Assembly: GCF_001678905.1 (NCBI RefSeq)
Contig: NZ_CP012117.1
Coordinates: 558,001 to 622,000, forward strand
Length of the DNA: 64,000 nucleotides
Reading direction: 5' to 3'
Source of the DNA: Dermabacter vaginalis
GTDB lineage: Bacteria > Actinomycetota > Actinomycetes > Actinomycetales > Dermabacteraceae
Shown here one piece after another: positions 1 through 8,256 of the stretch. The first letter of the stretch is position 1; each line of letters begins with the position of its first letter. A model generated the notes under the pieces. It saw only the letters and a program-made list of their open reading frames with translations. It had not been told where the DNA came from and ran no database searches. The translations under genes were made by a program, and so were the position numbers.

Positions 1-53
1 CATCTGGCGGCCAAAAAGCTGCCTCCAACGCCGTTTTTCACCACTTTCGTGTT

Positions 54-136
54 TGAGGGGGGGGCTGCTTGAGGGGCTGCTTGAGGTGGTTGCTTTGGGA
101 GGGGGCTGCTTTAGGGGGGCTTGGGGGGAGCGGGGA
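54..136. repeat. G-rich imperfect tandem repeats
   Basis: The top strand carries about six imperfect units built on GAGGGGCTGCTT, for example at 71-82, with expanded G-runs of 4 to 8 in neighbouring units. The tract is almost pure purine plus CTGCTT spacers, so the top strand could form G-quadruplexes. It lies just beyond the 3' end of the leftmost minus-strand gene. No gene is visible between the window edge and 202. Confidence 0.6.
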
Positions 137-202
137 TGGTGTCAGTTTTCCACCGAGGGCATAGGGCTTTAGTGGTCCTTAGGGGCTCCGTGCCTCATGC
201 GA

Positions 203-538
203 CTAGCCGCGGCGGAGAAACCTCGTTGCTGCACCAAAGATCGGGTGCGGGCGCTTGAGGCCACGCGTGAGGGCGGCCATCAGGTCTTTTTCTTTGACGC
301 GGTAGACCGCCACGACTTTGCCGTCAACGGCCACAACCGGGATCTCGATCGACCAGCGCCGCGCGAGCGCGTCGTCACTTTCGATATTGACCCTCTCGAC
401 CTTCTCGCCGGTGGCGGTTGCGACACGCTCGACGATGAGCGCCGCTTCCTCGCAGAGGTGACAACCGGGGCGTTCGAGGAGCACGATGCGCGCCCCCGAA
501 GATGAGGAAAGGCCGGGGTCATGCGCGTTGTGGTTCAT
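203..538 (-). CDS. glutaredoxin-like thiol-disulfide protein
   Basis: This 111-residue cytosolic protein has a thioredoxin fold with the redox motif CHLC at Cys26 and Cys29, and the family cis-proline in EIPVV (Pro67). It matches the small DUF836/glutaredoxin-like family of actinobacteria. The expected role is thiol-disulfide exchange, but the substrate is unknown. The start lies 24 nt after the end of the YceI gene on the same strand, so the two are probably cotranscribed. No signal peptide or membrane segment is visible. The family call is firm and the physiological role is not. Confidence 0.8.
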   Translation of the reverse strand: MNHNAHDPGLSSSSGARIVLLERPGCHLCEEAALIVERVATATGEKVERVNIESDDALARRWSIEIPVVAVDGKVVAVYRVKEKDLMAALTRGLKRPHPIFGAATRFLRRG

Positions 539-562
539 GACCCCAGCCTAAGAGATCGATGC

Positions 563-1105
563 TCAAGCCGCGGTGGGCGCGGTGAATTCGGCGTCGATCG
601 TGATCTTCACGGTGTCGCCCACGAGCACGCCACCGGCTTCAAGCGCGGCGTTCCACGTGAGGCCGAACTCCTTGCGGGAGATCTCGGTCGTGCCCGAGAA
701 ACCTGCGCGATAGGTGCCGAACGGATCGGTCGCGGCGCCTTCGAACTCGACGTCGAGCTCGACATTCTTCGTGACGTCCTTGATCGTGAGGTCGCCCTTG
801 AGAGTCTTACCGTCGAACGAGGTTGAGGTGAACGCCATGGCGGTGAACTGTTCCGCGTCGAAGAAGTCGGCGCTCTTGAGGTGCTGGTCGCGGTCCTCGT
901 TGCCGGTTGTGAGCGAGGCGATCTGAATCTCGGCGCTAATGCGGGTGTCTTCGAGCGTCTCACCCACGATCATCTGGCCCGAAACCTCGTCAAACTGGCC
1001 GCGGGTTTTGGAAATGCCGGCGTGGCGAACGGTGAATGCGGCGGCGGTGTGGGAGGCATCAAGGGTCCAGGTTCCCTGCGTGAGGCCTTCGGGAAGTGCG
1101 GTCAT
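563..1105 (-). CDS. YceI family lipid-binding-like protein
   Basis: This 180-residue protein covers the whole YceI domain. It shows TWTLDASHTAAAFTVRH near the N-terminus, a central RDQHLKSADFFDAEQF block, and ISRKEFGLTWN with GGVLVGDTVKI near the C-terminus. YceI proteins form a lipocalin-like barrel that binds long isoprenoid or other amphipathic ligands. This copy has no signal peptide, so it should act in the cytosol. It precedes the glutaredoxin-like gene on the same strand and is divergent from a MarR gene that probably controls it. A ligand such as a quinone precursor is only a guess. Confidence 0.9.
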   Translation of the reverse strand: MTALPEGLTQGTWTLDASHTAAAFTVRHAGISKTRGQFDEVSGQMIVGETLEDTRISAEIQIASLTTGNEDRDQHLKSADFFDAEQFTAMAFTSTSFDGKTLKGDLTIKDVTKNVELDVEFEGAATDPFGTYRAGFSGTTEISRKEFGLTWNAALEAGGVLVGDTVKITIDAEFTAPTAA

Positions 1106-1157
1106 GTGGTTCTCTCCTTTGGTTGGTAGAGCGGCGGTCCGACGGCCGCCACCCTAA

Positions 1158-1173
1158 AGTTGAAAACTAAACT
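1158..1173. promoter_or_regulatory. candidate MarR operator
   Basis: The 16-bp imperfect palindrome AGTTGAAAACTAAACT is an AT-rich island in the 226-bp gap between the divergent YceI and MarR genes. MarR proteins usually bind such palindromes next to their own gene and the divergent target. That it binds this MarR is inferred from position and symmetry only. Confidence 0.4.
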
Positions 1174-1331
1174 ATGGGAGCTGTGTGGCGAAGTCAAGCC
1201 CGCGACCGTGCTCGCGAGCGCCGCCCGGGGTGAGGCGGGAGACACCCTTGCGTGCACGAGCACCTCCACACGCGCATAATAGGAGGCGTTTTCATGCATT
1301 TTCCGAGAGCGTCGAGCGAAAGGAGCCGCAG

Positions 1332-1838
1332 GTGGCGAACGAGAACAACGGGCAGGAGGCACCGTGGCTCGACCTCGACGAACAAAAGGCCTGGCGCACC
1401 TACCTCTTCACGACCACCCGCCTCAAAGACCGCCTCTCCCAGGCCCTTGAACAGAATCCGAGCATCGACCTCTCGCTCGCCGAGTACGAAATTCTCGTGC
1501 GCCTCAGCGAGAGCGAAAACGAAAGCGTGCGCATGTCGGAGCTTGCGCAACAGGTTGTGCACTCGCGCTCAAGACTCACCCACACGGTGGCACGCATGGA
1601 GAAGCGCGGTCTGGTCGCGCGTGAGCGTTCGGTTGCCGACGGTCGCGGGCGCGTTACCGTTCTCACCACCGCGGGCCGTGAACTCCTGGAAAAGGCGGCG
1701 CCGATCCACGTGGCAAGTGTCCGTGAGCTTCTCCTGGACCGGCTGGGCAGGGAGGATTTCCTGGCGCTTGCCCGCATCCTCGATAAGCTCGTGAGTGATG
1801 AGGACCGCGAGTGCATCGAGTTTGCTGCCGGCGAGTGA
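1332..1838 (+). CDS. MarR family transcriptional regulator
   Basis: The GTG start at 1332 is chosen because AAGGAG lies at 1319-1324. It gives a 168-residue protein, a usual MarR length. A winged helix-turn-helix is visible: RMSELAQQVVHSRSRLTHTVARMEKRGLVARE, followed by the wing with DGRGRVTVLTTAGREL. The flanking helices form the dimer interface in this family. The gene is divergent from the YceI-glutaredoxin pair, a common arrangement in which MarR represses both directions. The inducer is unknown; a redox or phenolic ligand would be a guess. Confidence 0.88.
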   Translation: MANENNGQEAPWLDLDEQKAWRTYLFTTTRLKDRLSQALEQNPSIDLSLAEYEILVRLSESENESVRMSELAQQVVHSRSRLTHTVARMEKRGLVARERSVADGRGRVTVLTTAGRELLEKAAPIHVASVRELLLDRLGREDFLALARILDKLVSDEDRECIEFAAGE

Positions 1839-1902
1839 CGCGAGCCGATAGGCTGGAGCGCCAAAGCTTCATTACCACCCCGTCCCACCATCGAGAGGGC
1901 TT

Positions 1903-2550
1903 ATGACTACGACGATCGTTCACCTGGTTCGGCACGGCGAGGTGCACAACCCGGGAAAGATCCTCTACGGGCGCCTGCCGGGCTACCGGCTTTCCGAGCG
2001 CGGCGAGCAGATGGCGCGCCTCACGGGTGAGGCACTTGCCGAGCGCGACATCGTGAAGGTCGTCGCCTCCCCGCTTCTTCGCGCGCAGCAAACGGCAAAA
2101 CCTATCGCAGAGCCCCACGGGCTCGACATCGAGACCGATGAGCGTCTCACGGAGGCTCTCAACTACTTCGAAGGTCATCGAATCGGCCACGGCGAGGCGA
2201 GCTTCACGAACCCGAAGAACTGGAAGCACTTCCTCAACCCCTTCCGGCCGAGCTGGGGAGAGCGCTACCGCGATCAGGTCGATCGCGTGATGGCATCGGT
2301 GCGCGATGCCCGCCATGCAGCCGAGGGGCACGAGGCCGCGCTTGTGCTGCACCAACTCCCGATCTGGCTCACGAGGCGCGCCGCCGAGCACAAGCCCATG
2401 CTGCATGATCCACGAAGGCGCGAATGCGGCCTCGCGTCCGTGACCTCCCTCGTGTTCAACGGGGAGCACCTCGATCACGTTGACTACTGTGAGCCGGCAG
2501 CCTCGCTCTACGACGGTGCCGTGGACGCGACGGGCGGGAAGCTCACATGA
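1903..2550 (+). CDS. histidine phosphatase family protein
   Basis: This 215-residue protein of the phosphoglycerate mutase-like superfamily has the phosphohistidine signature LVRHGEV with Arg10-His11-Gly12. It also has SPLLRAQQTA and a second histidine region in LVLHQLP. The last motif departs from the usual VSHG, so activity on a small phosphate ester is likely but not certain. It overlaps resA by 4 nt (ATGA) and so starts the cytochrome c biogenesis operon, where homologues are often found in actinobacteria. Its direct role in that pathway is unknown. Confidence 0.85.
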   Translation: MTTTIVHLVRHGEVHNPGKILYGRLPGYRLSERGEQMARLTGEALAERDIVKVVASPLLRAQQTAKPIAEPHGLDIETDERLTEALNYFEGHRIGHGEASFTNPKNWKHFLNPFRPSWGERYRDQVDRVMASVRDARHAAEGHEAALVLHQLPIWLTRRAAEHKPMLHDPRRRECGLASVTSLVFNGEHLDHVDYCEPAASLYDGAVDATGGKLT

Positions 2551-3125
2551 AACGAGCACATCTCACGCGCCGCGCGGTTCTCGCGCTTCCCCTCGGGGCT
2601 CTCAGTCTTGCCGGCTGCGCAAGCACCGACACCTCCGAGCGCTACGACACCGGCTACGTCGAAGGCTCGGGCGTCAGCACCGAGGTATCGATCGATAAGC
2701 GGGGCGACGCCTACGATTTCCAAGGCGAAACGTTCGACGGCACGACTTTCACGCTGAGCGAGAAGCGCGGCACGCCAGTCGTGCTCAACGTGTGGTACGC
2801 CTCGTGTGCGCCGTGCCGCAAGGAGGCGCCCGACCTCGTGAAGCTGCACGGAACCTACGCCCCCAAAGGCGTCGAATTCATCGGCATCAACGTGCGTGAC
2901 GAAGCCGGCCCCGCCCAGGCTTTCGAAAAGAAATTCTCGATTCCCTACCCGTCGATTCCCGATCGGGACGGCGCCATCCTCTATGCACTTCGAGGTCAGA
3001 TCTCCCCGAACGCCGTGCCCTCGACCCTCGTCTTCGACAAGCAGGGTCGGGTCGCCGCCCGCATCTCCGGCCTCGCGGATCCCTCGATTCTGAGCGCCAT
3101 GATCGATCGGGTTCTCGTCGAATGA
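2547..3125 (+). CDS. resA: TlpA/ResA thiol-disulfide oxidoreductase lipoprotein
   Basis: This 192-residue exported protein has an arginine-rich signal and the lipobox LAGC with lipidated Cys24. A thioredoxin-like domain carries WYASCAPC (Cys87 and Cys90). ResA reduces the haem-binding cysteines of apocytochrome c on the outer face of the membrane, using electrons delivered by CcdA. It overlaps both neighbours by 4 nt (2547-2550 and 3122-3125), which indicates translational coupling. The neighbouring ccdA, resB and ccsB support the ResA assignment over a general TlpA. Confidence 0.9.
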   Translation: MKRAHLTRRAVLALPLGALSLAGCASTDTSERYDTGYVEGSGVSTEVSIDKRGDAYDFQGETFDGTTFTLSEKRGTPVVLNVWYASCAPCRKEAPDLVKLHGTYAPKGVEFIGINVRDEAGPAQAFEKKFSIPYPSIPDRDGAILYALRGQISPNAVPSTLVFDKQGRVAARISGLADPSILSAMIDRVLVE

Positions 3126-3880
3126 CCGAAATTCAGCACGTGTTCGCGAGCACCGTTCTCGATGGCTCGCTCCTCCTGGCCGCAGCGGTGAGTGCGCTCG
3201 CGGGCATCGTCGCCTTCCTCTCGCCTTGCGTGTTTCCCGTCGTTCCCGGCTACCTCGCCTACGTCTCGGGCATCGCGGGGCAGCGCGAGGAGTCGAACAA
3301 CCGCACGGGGCGCCTCGCCCTCGGGGCCCTCCTGTTCGTTCTCGGTTTCACCGTGATCTTCATGGTCATGGGCGGCTTCGTTGGCGCGATCGGGTACACA
3401 CTGAGCGCGCACGCGACGTGGATCAACCGCATCGCGGGTGTCGTTGTCATCCTTATGGGTCTGCTTTTTATCGGCCTCTTCCCGCGCCTGAGCGGAGAGG
3501 TGCGTGTGAAATCACGCCCCGACGCGGGCCTGTGGGGTGCCCCGCTCATGGGCATCATCTTCGGCTTCGGCTGGACCCCGTGCATTGGCCCCACCTTCGC
3601 AGCCGTGAGCAGCCTCGCTCTCGACGGCGGGAGCGCCACGCGCGGCGCCCTCCTCGCCCTTGCCTACTCGCTCGGCCTCGGCTTGCCGTTCCTCGCCTTC
3701 GCTCTTCTGTTCGACCGCGCGCTTTCGTGGTCGGCGTGGCTCAAGAAACACCGCCGTTCGATCACGGTTCTCGGCGGCGCGCTCCTCATCATCATCGGCA
3801 CGCTGCTCCTCACGGGCCAGTGGGGCGAGTGGATGGCCCAGCTGGCCACCTGGACCGGTTCGTTCACCACCGTGATATGA
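3122..3880 (+). CDS. ccdA: cytochrome c biogenesis protein CcdA
   Basis: This 252-residue polytopic protein has about six membrane helices and the two conserved intramembrane cysteines in LSPCVFPVVPGY (Cys36) and GWTPCIGPTF. CcdA passes electrons from cytosolic thioredoxin to ResA-type proteins outside the membrane. It lies between resA and resB and overlaps resA by 4 nt. Length and motifs are normal for the short CcdA family. A broader role in reducing other exported thiol proteins is possible. Confidence 0.95.
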   Translation: MTEIQHVFASTVLDGSLLLAAAVSALAGIVAFLSPCVFPVVPGYLAYVSGIAGQREESNNRTGRLALGALLFVLGFTVIFMVMGGFVGAIGYTLSAHATWINRIAGVVVILMGLLFIGLFPRLSGEVRVKSRPDAGLWGAPLMGIIFGFGWTPCIGPTFAAVSSLALDGGSATRGALLALAYSLGLGLPFLAFALLFDRALSWSAWLKKHRRSITVLGGALLIIIGTLLLTGQWGEWMAQLATWTGSFTTVI

Positions 3881-3912
3881 CCGGCCGAAGAGGCGAGAGA
3901 GGAGAAGCAGCG

Positions 3913-5541
3913 ATGAAAGACCAGCAAGCGTCGGAAAACCCGGAGCCCGCGCACGAGCGCGCCTACGAAGGCGCGAGCGCTCCTACGATGCCCCGCCTCG
4001 GTGTGCGCGGCACACTCCGCTTCCTGTGGCGCCAGCTCACGAGCATGAATACCGCGCTCGTGCTCTTGCTTTTGCTCGCGGTGGCGGCCGTTCCCGGATC
4101 GCTCCTTCCGCAGCGCTCAGTGAACCCGGCGAAAACGGAGCAGTTTCTTGCCGACAACGGTTGGTGGGGCGAGCTACTCGACTGGGCCGGTTTCTTCGAG
4201 GTGTTTACCTCGCCGTGGTTCAGCGCGATCTACCTGCTGCTATTCATATCCCTCGTGGGCTGCGTGGTTCCGCGCTGCATCACCTACGCACGTCAAGTCG
4301 TCGCGAAGCCGCCGCGCACGCCGCGCCGGCTGCAGCGGTTCACGGGATACACGCGCCGCCCGCTCGCGAATGAGGCGCCGAAGGACATCCAGCTCCGGGC
4401 CGCGAGGCATCTCAAAAAGGCTGGCTATCGGGTGCGGACCCTCGAGGAGGGCTCGGGCACTCTGAGCGTCAGCGCCGAACGCGGCTACCTGCGTGAAGCC
4501 GGCAACCTCGTGTTCCATCTTGCCCTTCTCGGCGTGCTTCTTGGCGTGGGGCTCGGATATTTGACCTCGTACCGCGGGCAGATCACTGTCGTTGAAGGGG
4601 AGGGGTTTGCGAACTCCCTTACGAGTTACGACTCCTTCGAACCAGGCGCGTGGTTCGACCCGGATCAATTACCGCCGTTCCGCTTTACGCTCGACGAATT
4701 CCGCGCGGAATTCTCGACCGATTCCTCCAACCCGAAGTCCTTTGGCCTCCCCACGAAGTTCGAAGCGGACCTCACGGTCGATGCCCCAGGGCGCGAGACG
4801 TACAAGCAGCGCGTGCGCGTGAATGAGCCGCTCGAGGTCGATGGCGCGAGCGCGTTCCTCCTGGGCAACGGGTACGCCCCGATCATTACCGTGCGTGACC
4901 CAGAAGGGCACGTCGTTGCCGACGGCCCCATCCGCACGGTTTCCAACGACAAAAACTACACCGGCCAGCTCGTGCTCAAGATGCCTGACGCCTCGCCGAA
5001 ACAAATGGCGCTCGTGGGAATTTTCGCCCCCACCGCTGTGATCGACGAGCGCGGCCCCCACTCGAAGTATGCGGGGCTCGTGGACCCAAAGATCTTCCTG
5101 ACGGCCCACACGGGGGACCTGGGCCTCGATGACGGCGTGCCCACGAACGCTTACCAAATCGATGTCTCAAAGCTCGATCAGGTCGTGGACGACGAGGGAA
5201 AGCCCCTGCTCATGACCCTCGCGCCGGGCGAGAAGTTTGATCTCCCCGACGGTTCGAGTATCGAGTTTCGCGATATCAAGCGCTATGCTGCCTTTGACGT
5301 GAAGCACGACCCCTGGCAGGGGTTCACGCTTGTGATGGCGCTTCTTTCGGCCGCCGGCCTGATGCTTTCGCTCTTCATTCCGCGCCGCCGCATGTGGGTG
5401 CGTGCCACCCCGTCTGGCGAAGGCTCCGAGATTGAGGTCGCGGGACTCGCGCGAAGCGAAGATTTCGCCCTCGCCGACGACGTGACGCGCCTCGCTGATC
5501 GCCTCGCGCCTACACCAGCCTCCGCCGACCTACGAGAATGA
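3913..5541 (+). CDS. resB: cytochrome c biogenesis protein ResB
   Basis: The ATG at 3913 follows AGGAGA at 3899-3904 and gives 542 residues. An ATG at 3877 overlapping the ccdA stop is possible but lacks such a site. The N-terminal third holds hydrophobic helices (TALVLLLLLAVAAVPGSLLP and others). A large extracytoplasmic domain follows, and a last membrane helix sits near residue 480. ResB and CcsB form the System II complex that moves haem across the membrane and ligates it to apocytochrome c. The operon position between ccdA and ccsB is typical. Confidence 0.93.
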   Translation: MKDQQASENPEPAHERAYEGASAPTMPRLGVRGTLRFLWRQLTSMNTALVLLLLLAVAAVPGSLLPQRSVNPAKTEQFLADNGWWGELLDWAGFFEVFTSPWFSAIYLLLFISLVGCVVPRCITYARQVVAKPPRTPRRLQRFTGYTRRPLANEAPKDIQLRAARHLKKAGYRVRTLEEGSGTLSVSAERGYLREAGNLVFHLALLGVLLGVGLGYLTSYRGQITVVEGEGFANSLTSYDSFEPGAWFDPDQLPPFRFTLDEFRAEFSTDSSNPKSFGLPTKFEADLTVDAPGRETYKQRVRVNEPLEVDGASAFLLGNGYAPIITVRDPEGHVVADGPIRTVSNDKNYTGQLVLKMPDASPKQMALVGIFAPTAVIDERGPHSKYAGLVDPKIFLTAHTGDLGLDDGVPTNAYQIDVSKLDQVVDDEGKPLLMTLAPGEKFDLPDGSSIEFRDIKRYAAFDVKHDPWQGFTLVMALLSAAGLMLSLFIPRRRMWVRATPSGEGSEIEVAGLARSEDFALADDVTRLADRLAPTPASADLRE

Positions 5542-5551
5542 GGACCGGAAA

Positions 5552-6595
5552 GTGAATCTCCAAGAGCTCGCCGCGGCATCGGATTTTTTCATTTTGCTCG
5601 CGATGGTCGTGTACATGATGGCCTTCGTCGCCTTCGCGGTCGACATCGCGAAGGCCGTGAGGGTGCGTTCGGATCTGCGCCTCGAAAAAAAGGTGCGCAA
5701 GCGTGAACTGGCAACCGTCGGCGCTCCCGCAGATCCCGATTCCGCGAGCGCGGCACGTCCCGTAGAGCCTGATCTCTCCGAAAACGCGAGCGGGGCCGCT
5801 GTGCCGGAGAACAGGGGCGGCATGAGCCCGCTGTCCTTTGCGCTCGGTGCCGCCGGAATCGCGACCGCGTTCCAGCTGCTTGGCGTCGTCGCGCGCGGTG
5901 TGGCGACCCAGCGCGTGCCGTGGGGCAACATGTACGAATTCTCAATGACGGGCGCCGCGGTCATCATGGCGGTGTTCCTGCTGCTCACTTTGCGCGTGCG
6001 AGACATGCGCAGGCTCGGGCTCTTTGTGCTCACCCCCGTACTGTTCATCATGGTCATCGCGTACACGTCGTGGTACCTGCCAGCTGCGCAGCTCACTCCG
6101 AGCCTTCAGAACTCGCCGTGGCTTGTCATCCACGTGATCGTCGCGGTGCTCTCGATGTCGCTCTTTTCGCTCTCGGCGGTCGTGGCCGTTCTCCAGCTCC
6201 TCCAGCACTCGCGGGAAAGCCGGCTTGAGGCGGGGGAGAAGCCTCGCTTCGCGCTCCTTGATCGAATTCTCGACCACCTGCCTTCGGCGAAACGCCTCGA
6301 GCAGATCGCGTTCCAGACGACGGCCGTGGGCTTTGTGATGTGGACCTTCACGCTCATCTTCGGTGCGATCTGGGCGAATTACGCGTGGGGCCGCTACTGG
6401 AACTGGGATCCGAAGGAAACGTGGACGTTCATCATCTGGGTCGTCTATGCCGCCTACCTCCACGCGCGCGCCACGGTGGGCTTTCGCGGAAAGGTCGCGG
6501 CCTACTTCTGCATCGCCGGCTTCGTGTGCGTGATCTTCAATTACACGATCGTGAACACGGTCATCAATAGCCTCCACTCGTACTCGGGTCTCTAA
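5552..6595 (+). CDS. ccsB: cytochrome c biogenesis protein CcsB (ResC/CcsA type)
   Basis: This 347-residue integral membrane protein starts with GTG. The tryptophan-rich haem-handling motif WGRYWNWDPKETW lies near residue 285, and about eight membrane helices flank it. It is the partner of ResB in System II cytochrome c synthesis, presenting haem at the outer face. The stretch at residues 35-95 is a charged cytosolic loop, longer than usual. The start is 10 nt after the resB stop, so coexpression is expected. Confidence 0.94.
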   Translation: MNLQELAAASDFFILLAMVVYMMAFVAFAVDIAKAVRVRSDLRLEKKVRKRELATVGAPADPDSASAARPVEPDLSENASGAAVPENRGGMSPLSFALGAAGIATAFQLLGVVARGVATQRVPWGNMYEFSMTGAAVIMAVFLLLTLRVRDMRRLGLFVLTPVLFIMVIAYTSWYLPAAQLTPSLQNSPWLVIHVIVAVLSMSLFSLSAVVAVLQLLQHSRESRLEAGEKPRFALLDRILDHLPSAKRLEQIAFQTTAVGFVMWTFTLIFGAIWANYAWGRYWNWDPKETWTFIIWVVYAAYLHARATVGFRGKVAAYFCIAGFVCVIFNYTIVNTVINSLHSYSGL

Positions 6596-6598
6596 AGG

Positions 6599-7417
6599 AT
6601 GGAGCGGCACCCGGAAGTTTTTCGCAAGAGAGGTTCGGCGCGCGCCGTGCAGTGGGAGCGTGCGGGGCTTGAGTGGCTCGCCTCAGCGTCCGCTCACGGC
6701 GGTGCTCGGGTGGTGGGGATCCTGGCCTCCGACGCCTCCCAGCTGTGCCTCGAGCAGATTTCGCCGGTCGCACCGAGTGCGCAATCGGCGCGGGAATTCG
6801 GTGCGGCCCTTGCCGTGACCCACAGTGCCGGCACCGGGCGCGAGAGCGAGGCGGGGCGCAGGAGCTTCGGGCTCGGCCCAATCGATGCCTCCGGTACCGC
6901 TTTTGAAGGCGATGGTTTCCAGGGGCCGGCGGGTGAGCAATTGCCGCTTCCGCTCGCGCGCGAAGGTGAGTTCACGTCATGGGGCGCGATGTTCGGGGAT
7001 CTCCGGCTCGCCCCACTCGTGCGGGCTTCGGGAGATCTCTTCGACGCGGATGACCGTGCCCTCTTCGGCCGCCTTATAGCGCGGCTTCGCGACGGCGTAT
7101 TCGATGATGATGACCCTCCTGCGCGCGTCCACGGAGACCTGTGGGCCGGCAACGTGCTTTTCGATGCTCACGGCGCCGTGCTGATCGACCCCACCGCCTA
7201 TTCGGGGCACCGGCTCGATGATCTCGCCGCGCTCACACTCTTCGGCGCGCCCCACCTCGCGCACATGTTCGAGGGGTACGAATCAGCGCACTCCCTCACG
7301 CAAGAGTGGCGCGAGCTGATCCCGCTTCACTCACTGCACCTCGTGCTCTTGCACGCCACACTTTTCGGCGGCGGCTACGCCCGCGAGGCGCTCGGGATCG
7401 CCAGGCGTTACGTCTAA
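6599..7417 (+). CDS. fructosamine kinase family protein
   Basis: This 272-residue protein belongs to the fructosamine-3-kinase/aminoglycoside phosphotransferase superfamily. The catalytic loop VHGDLWAGNVLF and the metal-binding LIDPTAYSGHRLDDLAAL are both present, spaced as in the family. Bacterial members phosphorylate sugar adducts on proteins or amino acids so that they break down, a repair of glycation. It starts 3 nt after ccsB and is probably in the same transcript. The N-terminal lobe is short but its length is within the family range. Confidence 0.85.
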   Translation: MERHPEVFRKRGSARAVQWERAGLEWLASASAHGGARVVGILASDASQLCLEQISPVAPSAQSAREFGAALAVTHSAGTGRESEAGRRSFGLGPIDASGTAFEGDGFQGPAGEQLPLPLAREGEFTSWGAMFGDLRLAPLVRASGDLFDADDRALFGRLIARLRDGVFDDDDPPARVHGDLWAGNVLFDAHGAVLIDPTAYSGHRLDDLAALTLFGAPHLAHMFEGYESAHSLTQEWRELIPLHSLHLVLLHATLFGGGYAREALGIARRYV

Positions 7418-7461
7418 AATTGAAAATCGCTTCTGCACAATCGTCGGTTCGGAGGAACCTC

Positions 7462-8256
7462 GTGATCAACACCGCCGTGATCCTCGCCCGCGGCCTCGGC
7501 ACACGCATGCGCGCCGAAGGCCAAAGCTCATCCCTGACCGCGGGCCAAGCCGCGGCCGCGAGCCTCGGCTACAAGGCGCTCATGCCGATCGGTGCGCATC
7601 GCCTCATCGACTATTCGCTGAGCGCTCTCGCCGATGCGGGAGTCACGAGGGCCGTGGTTGTCGTCGCGCCCGAGCATGAAGCGTTCAAAACGCACATGCG
7701 CGAACTCGCCCCCAGCCGCCTGCGCATCGAGTTTGCGGTCCAGGACGAGGCACTCGGCACGGCGAACGCCCTCGCGAGCGCCGAGATGGCCGTGGGGGAG
7801 GAGCCGTTCCTCATGGTGAACGGCGATAACCTCTATCCGCTCGAGGCCCTCGAAGCGATGACGCACGTGTCGGGAAATGCGATCGCGGGCTTTGAGCGTT
7901 CCTCACTCGTCGCACAGAGCAACATTCCCGCAGAGCGCATCGCGGCATTCGCACTCATCCGGCACGCCGACAACCGCCTGATCGGCATGATTGAGAAACC
8001 GTCGGAAGCCGAACTGGCCGAGTACGGCGAGAGCGCACCCGTGTCCATGAATCTTTTTGCCTTCGAGCCGACCGTGTTCGAGGCATGCCGCACGATCAAG
8101 CCGTCGGCGCGTGGGGAGTACGAGATTGTTGATGCCGTTCTCGCGCTCGAGAACGTGCAGGTTGTGCCCGTTTCAGGCGGGGTGCTCGATCTTTCGCGCC
8201 GGGATGATATCGCCGATGTCGAAAGTCGCGTCGCGCACGTGAGCGTGCGCCTGTGA
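7462..8256 (+). CDS. sugar nucleotidyltransferase
   Basis: The GTG at 7462 follows GGAGGAAC at 7451-7458 and gives 264 residues. The N-terminus has the nucleotide-binding VILARGLGTRMR. KALMPIG, VNGDNLYP and EKPSEAE follow, all hallmarks of RmlA/GalU-like sugar-1-phosphate nucleotidyltransferases. It should make an NDP-sugar from NTP and a sugar 1-phosphate. The stop overlaps the GTG of the next gene (GTGA at 8253-8256). That gene encodes a GHMP sugar kinase that could supply the sugar 1-phosphate. Neither sugar nor nucleotide can be read from the sequence. Confidence 0.82.
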   Translation: MINTAVILARGLGTRMRAEGQSSSLTAGQAAAASLGYKALMPIGAHRLIDYSLSALADAGVTRAVVVVAPEHEAFKTHMRELAPSRLRIEFAVQDEALGTANALASAEMAVGEEPFLMVNGDNLYPLEALEAMTHVSGNAIAGFERSSLVAQSNIPAERIAAFALIRHADNRLIGMIEKPSEAELAEYGESAPVSMNLFAFEPTVFEACRTIKPSARGEYEIVDAVLALENVQVVPVSGGVLDLSRRDDIADVESRVAHVSVRL

